A DNA stretch of 54,598 nucleotides, from assembly GCA_039989855.1 (NCBI GenBank), contig JBDXGZ010000022.1, positions 1 through 54,598 of the forward strand. Direction: 5' to 3'. Positions 16,078 to 23,744 of this stretch are shown piece by piece. The DNA is from CALFVT01 sp039989855 (lineage in GTDB: Bacteria > Pseudomonadota > Alphaproteobacteria > Caulobacterales > Maricaulaceae). The position numbers were made by a program, and so were the translations under genes. The notes beneath the pieces are model-generated. The model saw nothing but the letters and a program-made list of their open reading frames with translations. It had not been told where the DNA came from and did not search any database. Every line of letters begins with the position of its first letter. Position 1 is the stretch's first letter.

Positions 16078-17055
16078 ATGCAAAACCTGCTAAAAACACT
16101 TAAAATAGCGACCTTTATGGGCGTTTCAGGCCTCGTTTTAGGAGGGTGTCAGGGTGCGAATCATCCATTTTCGAATCAAAAAACGAATCACTTTAACCCA
16201 TACATTAACCAAACGGGTCACTATTCGAGATCTAAAAGCCCTCATATATCACCAAGATCTGCTACAGGGAATCGCTACAACCAAACAAATACGCGTTACA
16301 CGCCGCCAAAAAAGTATAAAAATTTAGGCGCACAACTTCGTGGTGAGAAACATTTAGCGTATCAAGTTCGAGCTCCACATGCAGGTCCAGGGCAATTTCA
16401 ACAATGGGTCAATTACGAGCCAGAATACCGGTTATACCCTGGCGATCAATTGGACGTCATTGTTCAAAGTGCGCCTGAACTATCCAATACGTTAACAGTT
16501 GGACCCGATGGGCGCGTCATCATGCCTATGTTAAAACCTATCATGGCGGCAGGTCGAACTGTGACACACGTACAGTCCGAACTTCGGGCAGGCCTGGCTA
16601 AGCAATTACGTGACCCAACGATTGCTGTGACGCCGCGCGCTTATGCTCCGCAACAAATCTTTATCGGCGGACAAGTTCAAGCCCCCGGCACTTACACATT
16701 ACCAGGACCGATCGGGGCTATCGAAGCTATATTTATGGCAGGTGGTTTTGGGCAAGGCGCACGGACAACAAAAGTAGCCGTTCTAAGGCGCGCACCAAAC
16801 GGTTCAATGATGATGCGTCCCATCAATATACAGAATGGATTGAGAAATATTCGAGAGTATAATGATAATATGCAGTTACGTCGTGGGGATATTATCTTTG
16901 TTCCAAAAACTAATCTCGCAGAAGCAGGTGCCTTTGTACAAGCCGTACGTCAAACCTTGCCTGTTGACTTTAACGTTAGCTACACATTGGGTAACTTTGG
17001 AGACGGTGGCGGAGATGGCGTAGCCCCTGCGGTCACAACGCCTATTATTCCTTAG
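16078..17055 (+). CDS. Outer-membrane polysaccharide export lipoprotein (Wza/HfsD-like)
   Basis: This protein is predicted to form the export channel. It has a lipoprotein signal ending in the lipobox LGGC (Cys at about residue 23) and a polar linker. A Poly_export domain begins at YRLYPGDQLDVIV and continues through GPDGRVIMPML. An SLBB domain follows (IFIGGQVQAPGTYTL to the GDIIFVPKT region). The tail is Gly-rich. It is transcribed alone, divergently from the co-polymerase/polymerase pair, and ends in a strong terminator. Confidence 0.92.
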   Translation: MQNLLKTLKIATFMGVSGLVLGGCQGANHPFSNQKTNHFNPYINQTGHYSRSKSPHISPRSATGNRYNQTNTRYTPPKKYKNLGAQLRGEKHLAYQVRAPHAGPGQFQQWVNYEPEYRLYPGDQLDVIVQSAPELSNTLTVGPDGRVIMPMLKPIMAAGRTVTHVQSELRAGLAKQLRDPTIAVTPRAYAPQQIFIGGQVQAPGTYTLPGPIGAIEAIFMAGGFGQGARTTKVAVLRRAPNGSMMMRPINIQNGLRNIREYNDNMQLRRGDIIFVPKTNLAEAGAFVQAVRQTLPVDFNVSYTLGNFGDGGGDGVAPAVTTPIIP

Positions 17056-17085
17056 CTAAGCTAGGGCAGATTAAACATCACCCAA

Positions 17086-17119
17086 CCCAGCCCAAAATTT
17101 GTTTTGTGGCTGGTTTTTT
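17086..17119 (+). terminator. Intrinsic terminator after the export lipoprotein gene
   Basis: The stem CAGCC-CAAAA pairs with TTTTG-T-GGCTG around a TTTG loop with one bulge and is followed by six T residues. It lies about 30 bases after the stop codon. Confidence 0.75.
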
Positions 17120-17141
17120 ATGCCTAATTATTAGGTTTTGT

Positions 17142-17432
17142 TTAAGCGGCTAACAACGCACGGTTTTCACGCATCCACCCTCGGGCAGCGCGTTGAGCCA
17201 ATGTGACGTCTTTCGAGCTCATCTCAAGCGTGATTTCTTCGCGGTAAGCTTGGGCTGGGGTAGATCCCATCATTGCTGCAAGATTAAACCATTTATGCGC
17301 TTCAACGAAATCAGGTCCACGGTCTTCTAATACCGTTGAATACATCAAACCCAAACGAAATAAATCCGCGGCATTTGCGTTCTCTTGAATTGCCTCTTTT
17401 ACTTCTAGCACTTCTACCTCTGTAAATGCCAT
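17142..17432 (-). CDS. Short Sel1-repeat-like protein
   Basis: This protein of 96 residues carries one clear Sel1/TPR-like helical repeat: LFRLGLMYSTVLEDRG followed by EAHKWFNLAAMMGS, then an amphipathic C-terminal helix (AQRAARGWMRENRAL). Sel1 repeats mediate protein contacts; no partner can be named. A perfect GGAGGT six bases upstream fixes the start at 17432; an in-frame ATG at 17444 overlaps that site and is rejected. There is no signal peptide. It is a lone gene between two terminators. Confidence 0.75.
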   Translation of the reverse strand: MAFTEVEVLEVKEAIQENANAADLFRLGLMYSTVLEDRGPDFVEAHKWFNLAAMMGSTPAQAYREEITLEMSSKDVTLAQRAARGWMRENRALLAA

Positions 17433-17705
17433 TTTTACCTCCATTCACCCCTCTTCGGGATAATAACACCTTGTGGTCACACATCTTTGGTGTGATCCGT
17501 TAAAGTGACTTTCGTAGAAGATGATGAATATAGTCTTAACCGCCTCAAGTATAATTTAAGTAATAAAGTAATTAAAATATGTAAATTTGAATTTATAAAG
17601 TGATAAAATTAAGTATAAAAGAAATAAAGTTGAATAATAATTCATTTAAGACAAATAGAAACGATTCACATTTAGAGTTAAAAAAAAGCTACAAAAACAA
17701 AAAAA
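17433..17705. other. Very AT-rich gap upstream of the Sel1-like gene
   Basis: About 270 bases of strongly AT-rich sequence (especially 17560-17700) have no coding character. It should contain the promoter of the minus-strand Sel1-like gene, but no single -35/-10 pair stands out. Confidence 0.4.
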
Positions 17706-17723
17706 AGCGCCCCTAAGGGCGCT
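17706..17723 (-). terminator. Intrinsic terminator for the nitroreductase gene
   Basis: A perfect 7-bp stem AGCGCCC / GGGCGCT with a 4-base loop is followed on the minus strand by a long T-rich run (the A-rich plus-strand bases 17680-17705). It lies 53 bases beyond the nitroreductase stop codon. Confidence 0.85.
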
Positions 17724-17776
17724 AAAAACTACAATTAAATCGAAAAGACGGCGTTGGATCTTATTTTTCCTGAACC

Positions 17777-18469
17777 TTAATCCTCATAAAAATGAACCAA
17801 TTCCCCTAAGTCCGCCCTATCAGCCATTAAATCATTTACGGGGGCATCAGGGTTACCATACCCTATAGCCATGCCGACCAAGACCTGCTCATCATCTGGA
17901 AACTCAAGGTGTTTACGCGCCGTATCGGGCCAACTCCGCCACCAACCTTGCGGCGCTGTATGTAAGCCAGCTTCGCGGGCTAATAACATCAAGCTTTGCA
18001 AATAAATTCCAACATCCAGATATTGCGGCATTTCAAGCGCTTTATTGCCTGTGATGATAATGCCAACAGGAGCACCAAAAAACAGAACATTATTCGCCAG
18101 CCATTTCATACGCGCGGGTTTATCATCACGCGGGATGCCCATTGTTCCGTACATATCCTCTCCAAGCTTATAGCGCCAAGAGCGTTGCGGTTCCCATAAT
18201 GGGCTTGGATAGGGCGGAAAGGTCATCTCCTCCATTTGCCCTTTCATTAGCTTACCCAGACATTCATTACGGAAGTCATCAAGCTTGCTCCCTGTCATCA
18301 CATGGACACGCCACGGTTGGAGGTTCCCCCCAGACGGTGTCCTGCGAGCGGTCTCAAACAAGCTTTGTAAAAGGTCAGCTGCAACAGGTTTATCTAAAAA
18401 ATCTCGCACAGTTATACGCGACATCAGCGCATCTGTAACTGTAGGACTTTTATCTGTCTTAAGGGCCAT
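17777..18469 (-). CDS. Nitroreductase-family flavoprotein
   Basis: This NAD(P)H-dependent FMN enzyme of unknown substrate shows the family pattern: SRITVRDFLDKPV near the N-terminus, RTPSGGNLQPWRVHV for FMN and nicotinamide contact, a central DVGIYLQSLMLLAREAGL helix and a VGMAIGYGNPDAP motif near the end. The start at 18469 (MALKTDK) is preferred because GGAG precedes it by six bases; an in-frame ATG lies at 18487. It is monocistronic with its own terminator. Confidence 0.88.
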   Translation of the reverse strand: MALKTDKSPTVTDALMSRITVRDFLDKPVAADLLQSLFETARRTPSGGNLQPWRVHVMTGSKLDDFRNECLGKLMKGQMEEMTFPPYPSPLWEPQRSWRYKLGEDMYGTMGIPRDDKPARMKWLANNVLFFGAPVGIIITGNKALEMPQYLDVGIYLQSLMLLAREAGLHTAPQGWWRSWPDTARKHLEFPDDEQVLVGMAIGYGNPDAPVNDLMADRADLGELVHFYED

Positions 18470-18562
18470 TGCGCACTCCATATACAATTAAGTGCATACG
18501 TAATACTATGCGTCTGCTTTAATAACAAGTTGAATGATAGGACTTATGACGCCAAGATAGGC

Positions 18563-18763
18563 TCACTCTTCAAATTGCTTTGCAGCTGTATTTTCCATCA
18601 TGGGAGCAAAAATAAAAACATCCAAGAGACCAACGCCAACAGCGATAGCCACACAAATCATCCAGTTCAAATTCGTAAATAACGTTAACGCAGCCATTGT
18701 CATGATAAATAACAGGACGGGTACAGCCACCCGAAACACCTTCATCATAAATGCTACATTCAT
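18563..18763 (-). CDS. Small membrane protein with two predicted helices
   Basis: This 66-residue protein has two hydrophobic segments (about 8-28 and 32-55) and a charged C-terminal tail. No family was recognised. The ending IFAPMMENTAAK resembles in layout the end of the 81-residue protein at 18985-19230 (FILAPLWERKAHE), so the two may be distantly related. Confidence 0.5.
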   Translation of the reverse strand: MNVAFMMKVFRVAVPVLLFIMTMAALTLFTNLNWMICVAIAVGVGLLDVFIFAPMMENTAAKQFEE

Positions 18764-18984
18764 TGCCTCAGCCCCACAGCCACTTAAAATTCGAATGCTT
18801 TATAACGCCTACATGTTAAAGTATCAATATGTATATTCATGCAACCATGAATAGAGTTTATGAAAAGCTAATTATCGCGTCCAAAACTAATCCTTATCCT
18901 GTTTATCCGGGATAAATTCCGCAAGCCAAAGAAGATAATAATCTAAGGAGCAGAGGGCCTAATAATTTTAGAAACCTATTGCTA

Positions 18985-19230
18985 TTATAGCCCTTCGTGA
19001 GCCTTGCGTTCCCACAGGGGCGCGAGAATGAATTTCACCAGAATAAATTGGAAAATAGCGATAAAGGCAAAGGCGTAGGAAATGTCCCGCATCCCTAAAA
19101 AAGGCTCTGCCATTTTATAGTTCAAAAAAGCCAAGGTTAAAAAAACCGCCTGCCCGAGGTACATAAGCCGCGTCACGAGACGGACTTGCTTCAACCTCGC
19201 CTCGAGGGTTTGACCTTCAGAAAATTTCAT
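18985..19230 (-). CDS. Small membrane protein with two predicted helices
   Basis: This 81-residue protein has an N-terminal basic amphipathic stretch and two hydrophobic segments (about 20-42 and 50-72), ending in LAPLWERKAHEGL. The family is not recognised. It lies between two other predicted membrane proteins on the same strand, separated by about 100-220 bases, so joint transcription is uncertain. Confidence 0.5.
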   Translation of the reverse strand: MKFSEGQTLEARLKQVRLVTRLMYLGQAVFLTLAFLNYKMAEPFLGMRDISYAFAFIAIFQFILVKFILAPLWERKAHEGL

Positions 19231-19327
19231 AGCGTCCTCTTATGCCGATATATCAGGGTTTAATGAAGCGATACCGCGCCTCACTTTAGAGCAAAATCAA
19301 TTTAATTAAACAGCTATCGATTTAAAC

Positions 19328-19921
19328 CTATCCGATACGTTTTCCGCGAGCTGTAAAGAGCAAATAAATCCCTCTTACCGTCCCGATTACCCCACTGATT
19401 AAAATTATGAAACTAAATATTATACAGATTATTGCGAAGCCCCAGAGAACTATAGGATCGTCAGTCCCCGTATGTACATTTTCTGGTATAGGACCAATAG
19501 CAAAACCAATTAAGACAATACCAATTTGAACAGCTATGATTCCAAAAACCAAACCCCCAATCGCATTCCACCAGCCTGTAAAATCATAGACTTCGACCTC
19601 GCCAGCCTCACTCACATCATATGTATTCTTTTCAGGCTCAGGAACTTGGCCCGTGATTAATTTCCATACCCCAGTGATGATGAGGTATATTGCAAATAAA
19701 AAATTGGCTAATATGCCAAGCAAACCTCCCCCGAGTATTATAATCGCAAATACATTGCCAACAATCGAGTTAGGCCCCCATGACAAGTAAACATAAACAA
19801 ACCAAGTATAAATCACGAGAAACAGTACCGAGCCCAATAAATCCCTAAAAGTCTTTGTCCAGTATTTCAGTTGCCAAGGATTAAGGCGTTTTCGTTTACT
19901 TGTTTTGCTTTCACTTGCCAC
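19328..19921 (-). CDS. Predicted membrane protein with about four helices
   Basis: This 197-residue protein has a basic N-terminus, hydrophobic segments around 27-48, 53-85, 113-140 and 158-195, and a polar loop (90-112). No family was recognised. It starts 11 bases downstream of the gatB stop codon and may be co-transcribed with the gat operon. Confidence 0.6.
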   Translation of the reverse strand: MASESKTSKRKRLNPWQLKYWTKTFRDLLGSVLFLVIYTWFVYVYLSWGPNSIVGNVFAIIILGGGLLGILANFLFAIYLIITGVWKLITGQVPEPEKNTYDVSEAGEVEVYDFTGWWNAIGGLVFGIIAVQIGIVLIGFAIGPIPENVHTGTDDPIVLWGFAIICIIFSFIILISGVIGTVRGIYLLFTARGKRIG

Positions 19922-19932
19922 TCTAACTTTAT

Positions 19933-21426
19933 CTAAAGCCCCAACTTCTTGCGTAGGATTTCATTCACCGCTTGCGGGTTGGCTTTGCCTTGAGAGGCTT
20001 TCATCACTTGTCCGACAAAGAAACCGAGGAGCTTTGGATTGTCCTTAGCCGCGGCGGCTTGGCCTGCATTGGCGGCAATGGCGTCATCGACCATTTTCTC
20101 AATCGCGCCCATATCGGTGACCTGCTTGAGGCCTTGGGTTTCGATGATGGTGTCGGCGTCGCCCTCACCTGCGAACATGCGTTCAAACACGTCTTTGGCG
20201 ATTTTGCCCGAGATGGTCTTATCAGCGATACGGTCAATCAACCCGCCAAGCATAGGCGCGGTGACAGGGCTATCTTCAAGCTCCGTACTGGCTTTATTCA
20301 GCGCCCCGAAGAGGTCGCCCATCATCCAGTTTGCCGCGATCTTAGCATCACGCCCACCGGCTACGGCTTCATAGAAATCGCTCTTGCCTTTATCGGCGGT
20401 CAGGATACGCGCATCATATTCCGACAGATTATAGTCGGCCATGAAGCGCGCTTTGATCGCGTCAGGTAGTTCGGGCAGATCAGCTCTGACCTTATCGACA
20501 AAGCTCTGCTCTAGCTGGAGCGGGAGCAAATCAGGGTCAGGGAAATAACGATAATCATGGGCATCTTCTTTCGAGCGCATGGTCCGCGTCTCACCCTTGG
20601 CGCTATCGAATAGCCGCGTCTCTTGGTCAATCGTCCCGCCCGCTTCGATGATCTCAATATGGCGGCGGGCTTCATAATTAATCGCTTGGCGAATAAAGCG
20701 CATAGAGTTGACATTCTTAATCTCGCAGCGCGTGCCCAGCTCTCCGCCCGGTTTGCGCACAGAGACGTTGACATCGGCGCGAAGGTTGCCCTTCTCCATA
20801 TCGCCGTCACATGTGCCGAGCGCACGGACAATGCCGCGTAGCTTTTCGACATAAGCCGACGCCTCTTCAGGGGAGCGCATATCAGGCTTGGAGACAATCT
20901 CCATCAGAGCCACGCCGCAACGGTTCAAATCCACATAGGTTTCATCAGGCGACAGATCATGCACGGACTTCCCCGCATCTTGCTCCAGATGGAGGCGCTC
21001 AATCCCAACAACCACAGGCTCTAGCGTATTACCGTCCGCATCAATCGGCAGGACTTCGATCTCGCCTTCACCGACAATCGGATGCTCAAATTGTGAAATC
21101 TGATAGCCTTGCGGCAGATCAACATAGAAATAGTTTTTGCGGTCAAAGCGCGAGAACAGATTGATCTGCGCGTTGAGGCCAAGGCCAGTCTTGACCGCTT
21201 GCTCAACACAGAACTCATTGACCACAGGCAGCATGCCCGGCATGCCCGCATCGACAAGCGACACTTGGCTATTGGGCTCAGAGCCATAAGCCGTGGAGGA
21301 ACCCGAAAAGAGCTTTGAATTGGACGCGACCTGCGCGTGGACTTCAAGGCCAATAATGACCTCCCACTCGCCCGTTTCGCCTTTAATATAATCTCTAGGG
21401 TCACCTACGCGTTCTGCTGTAAACAT
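19933..21426 (-). CDS. gatB: Aspartyl/glutamyl-tRNA amidotransferase subunit B
   Basis: GatB phosphorylates the misacylated Glu-tRNA(Gln) or Asp-tRNA(Asn) carboxyl group and receives ammonia from GatA. The 497-residue protein begins WEVIIGLEVHAQ, contains FDRKNYFYVDLPQGYQISQ and ADVNVSVRKPG, and ends in the helical YqeY-like tail that binds tRNA. Its length is about normal. It lies 19 bases after the DUF1428 gene that separates it from gatA. Confidence 0.97.
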   Translation of the reverse strand: MFTAERVGDPRDYIKGETGEWEVIIGLEVHAQVASNSKLFSGSSTAYGSEPNSQVSLVDAGMPGMLPVVNEFCVEQAVKTGLGLNAQINLFSRFDRKNYFYVDLPQGYQISQFEHPIVGEGEIEVLPIDADGNTLEPVVVGIERLHLEQDAGKSVHDLSPDETYVDLNRCGVALMEIVSKPDMRSPEEASAYVEKLRGIVRALGTCDGDMEKGNLRADVNVSVRKPGGELGTRCEIKNVNSMRFIRQAINYEARRHIEIIEAGGTIDQETRLFDSAKGETRTMRSKEDAHDYRYFPDPDLLPLQLEQSFVDKVRADLPELPDAIKARFMADYNLSEYDARILTADKGKSDFYEAVAGGRDAKIAANWMMGDLFGALNKASTELEDSPVTAPMLGGLIDRIADKTISGKIAKDVFERMFAGEGDADTIIETQGLKQVTDMGAIEKMVDDAIAANAGQAAAAKDNPKLLGFFVGQVMKASQGKANPQAVNEILRKKLGL

Positions 21427-21445
21427 GATCTATCCCAATCCTATT

Positions 21446-21811
21446 TTATAAATCTACGAGCGTGTTAAACCCGCCGTAAATCATTCTCTTGCCATCAAAT
21501 GGCATTTCCATAGCGTCTTCGCCCATAGCTTTCATATCTGCAAAGACTTTTTCATTCCCTGCCTCGCGGGCCGCCTTATCGGGCCACATGATCCAAGAAA
21601 ACATGATGGTCTCATCCTCCTTGGCATTTACGGCGCGGTAAAAATCTGTCGCCTTACCCTTGGGTACATCATCCCCCCACGCTTCAATCACTTGCAGGGC
21701 CCCATTCTTTTTAAACAGCACATCGACCGTTTCAGCATAAGCACGAAGTTTCTCTTTATCTGCCGTCGGGACAGGAAATACAAATCCGTCTATGTAGGTC
21801 ACACCCACCAC
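21446..21811 (-). CDS. DUF1428-family protein
   Basis: This 121-residue protein matches the DUF1428 pattern: it starts with YIDGFVFPVP, has a central WGDDVP, ATDFYRAVNAKEDETIMFSW, and ends with PFDGKRMIYGGF. The fold is a ferredoxin-like (dimeric alpha/beta barrel) type and its function is unknown. Its start overlaps the end of gatA by 13 bases, so it is translationally coupled inside the gat operon, a placement I do not recall as standard. Confidence 0.85.
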   Translation of the reverse strand: MVGVTYIDGFVFPVPTADKEKLRAYAETVDVLFKKNGALQVIEAWGDDVPKGKATDFYRAVNAKEDETIMFSWIMWPDKAAREAGNEKVFADMKAMGEDAMEMPFDGKRMIYGGFNTLVDL

Positions 21812-23265
21812 GCCTCAGGCTTTGCGCTAAACCCTGCCGCATCTTCAAGCGCACTCGCCGCCTTGAACACTGTGTCTTCATCAAGCGCTTTGCCGATGAT
21901 TTGCAGACCCAACGGTAAGCCGTCTTTATCGAGGCCTGCGGGAACGGAAATGCCCGGTAATCCTGCGAGGTTGGTTGTCACTGTAAAGATATCGTTTAAA
22001 TACATTTGCACAGGGTCACTGACTTTACGGCCCACGGCGAACGGCGCACTTGGCGCGGTTGGCGTTAAGATCGCATCGCAGGTCTGCCACGCATTTTCGA
22101 AATCTTGCACAATCCGTGTGCGGACTTTTTGCGCGCGGAGGTAATAGGCATCGTAATAGCCTGCCGAGAGCACATATGTCCCGATCATGATACGGCGGCG
22201 AACTTCATCCCCGAAGCCTTCTGTCCGTGTGCGGTCATAAGTATCGTTGAGGTCTTTGCCGTCAACGCGCAGGCCGTAGCGCATCCCGTCATAGCGCGCC
22301 AAATTCGACGACGCTTCCGCGGGGGCAACCACATAATAAGCGGGCAGCGCATATTTCGTATGCGGCAAGGTGATCGGCACAATTTCTGCGCCAGCCGCTT
22401 TCATCCATTCAATGCCTTGATCCCAAAGCGATTGAATTTCAGCAGGCATACCCTCGATAGAATATTCTTTCGGGATGCCAATGCGCATGCCTTTCACAGA
22501 CTGGCCGCAACTGTCTGACCATTTCGGCACATCGACATTGAGCGAGGTGCTATCTTTGGCATCATAGCCTGACATGCTTTCGAGCAAGATCGCGGCGTCT
22601 TTGACCGTCTTGGCAATCGGCCCCGCTTGGTCGAGGGAGCTGGCAAAGGCCACCGTGCCCCACCGCGAGCAACGGCCATAAGTCGGTTTAATCCCGACTG
22701 TGCCCGTGAAACTCGCAGGCTGGCGGATGGAGCCGCCCGTATCTGTCGCCGTCGCACCGAGGCACAAATCTGCCGCCACCGCCGCCGCAGACCCACCAGA
22801 TGAGCCGCCGGGGACGAGGTCTTCGTCTTTACGCCACGGGTTAATCACAGGGCCGTAGGCGGAGGTTTCATTCGAGCTGCCCATAGCAAATTCATCGAGG
22901 TTGAGCTTGCCGAGCATCACCATGCCGTCGGCTTTCATATTCGCTGTGACGGAGGACTCATATGTCGGTTCAAAGTCGCCGAGGATTTTAGACCCTGCGC
23001 AGGTTTTTACGCCGTCTGTGCAAAATAGATCTTTGATCGCCAGAGGCGCGCCTTCGAGGAGTCCGACTTCGCCTTTTGCACGGCGCACGTCAGAGGCTTT
23101 CGCCTGTTCGAGCGCCAACTCATGGGTATCGGTAATAAAGGCGTTTAACTTGCCCGCTTTCGCACAGGCGTCAATATGGGCTTGGGTCAGCTCAACTGAG
23201 CTAAAGTCGCCTTTGGCCATCCCGCTCAGCGCGGCGTCGAGTGTGAGTTTTGTAAGGTCTGTCAT
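21799..23265 (-). CDS. gatA: Aspartyl/glutamyl-tRNA amidotransferase subunit A (glutaminase)
   Basis: GatA hydrolyses glutamine and channels ammonia to GatB. The 488-residue amidase-signature protein carries the Ser-cisSer-Lys triad: K78 in LAIKDLF, S155 in PGGSSGGSA and S179 in TDTGGSIRQPA. It is encoded 3 bases after gatC and overlaps the DUF1428 gene at its 3' end. Confidence 0.97.
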   Translation of the reverse strand: MTDLTKLTLDAALSGMAKGDFSSVELTQAHIDACAKAGKLNAFITDTHELALEQAKASDVRRAKGEVGLLEGAPLAIKDLFCTDGVKTCAGSKILGDFEPTYESSVTANMKADGMVMLGKLNLDEFAMGSSNETSAYGPVINPWRKDEDLVPGGSSGGSAAAVAADLCLGATATDTGGSIRQPASFTGTVGIKPTYGRCSRWGTVAFASSLDQAGPIAKTVKDAAILLESMSGYDAKDSTSLNVDVPKWSDSCGQSVKGMRIGIPKEYSIEGMPAEIQSLWDQGIEWMKAAGAEIVPITLPHTKYALPAYYVVAPAEASSNLARYDGMRYGLRVDGKDLNDTYDRTRTEGFGDEVRRRIMIGTYVLSAGYYDAYYLRAQKVRTRIVQDFENAWQTCDAILTPTAPSAPFAVGRKVSDPVQMYLNDIFTVTTNLAGLPGISVPAGLDKDGLPLGLQIIGKALDEDTVFKAASALEDAAGFSAKPEAWWV

Positions 23266-23268
23266 GGC

Positions 23269-23571
23269 TTACTCCACACTACGTGGGACAACGAAGAAAC
23301 CGTCATCCTTTTTCGGGGCGTTCTTGAGAATATCATCGCGCTTGCCGCCGTCAGAGATTTCGTCGCGGCGCATCGGCGCGGACATATCCACCGCTGATGT
23401 CATCGGCTCGACGCCCTCGACATCCACTTCACCGAGCTGTTCGATCCAGCCGAGAATACCGTTCAGGTCATCGGCGAGCGGTTGCAATTGCTCTGCTTCC
23501 ACATGGAGCCGCGACAGGCGGGCAATTTTTTTAACGTCATCAGCACTGACAGCATTTTGGGGGTTACTCAC
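23269..23571 (-). CDS. gatC: Aspartyl/glutamyl-tRNA amidotransferase subunit C
   Basis: This short scaffold subunit wraps the GatA-GatB interface. Its 100 residues contain VKKIARLSRLHVE and the conserved C-terminal half MRRDEISDGGKRDDILKNAP. It starts at a GTG preceded by a strong GAGGAGG. It is the first gene of the gatC-gatA-DUF1428-gatB operon. Confidence 0.95.
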   Translation of the reverse strand: MSNPQNAVSADDVKKIARLSRLHVEAEQLQPLADDLNGILGWIEQLGEVDVEGVEPMTSAVDMSAPMRRDEISDGGKRDDILKNAPKKDDGFFVVPRSVE

Positions 23572-23744
23572 GGCGAGCCTCCTCGATTAAATTTCAGGCT
23601 TCGCAGGTAGCAGGCCACAGCCGCCCTTACAAGGTGGCAGGCGGCAAAATCATACGCTTTTTATGTGCAGGTGAAAAATGAGGCTGCAGGAACAGGTGAT
23701 AGAAATATTATTATGGCTCCGAGGGTAACGCGCCACGGCACGGT

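Noticed and set aside
19972..20469. A 165-codon frame antisense to gatB
   Set aside because: gatB is certain from its motifs; long antisense frames are common in coding DNA of this composition.
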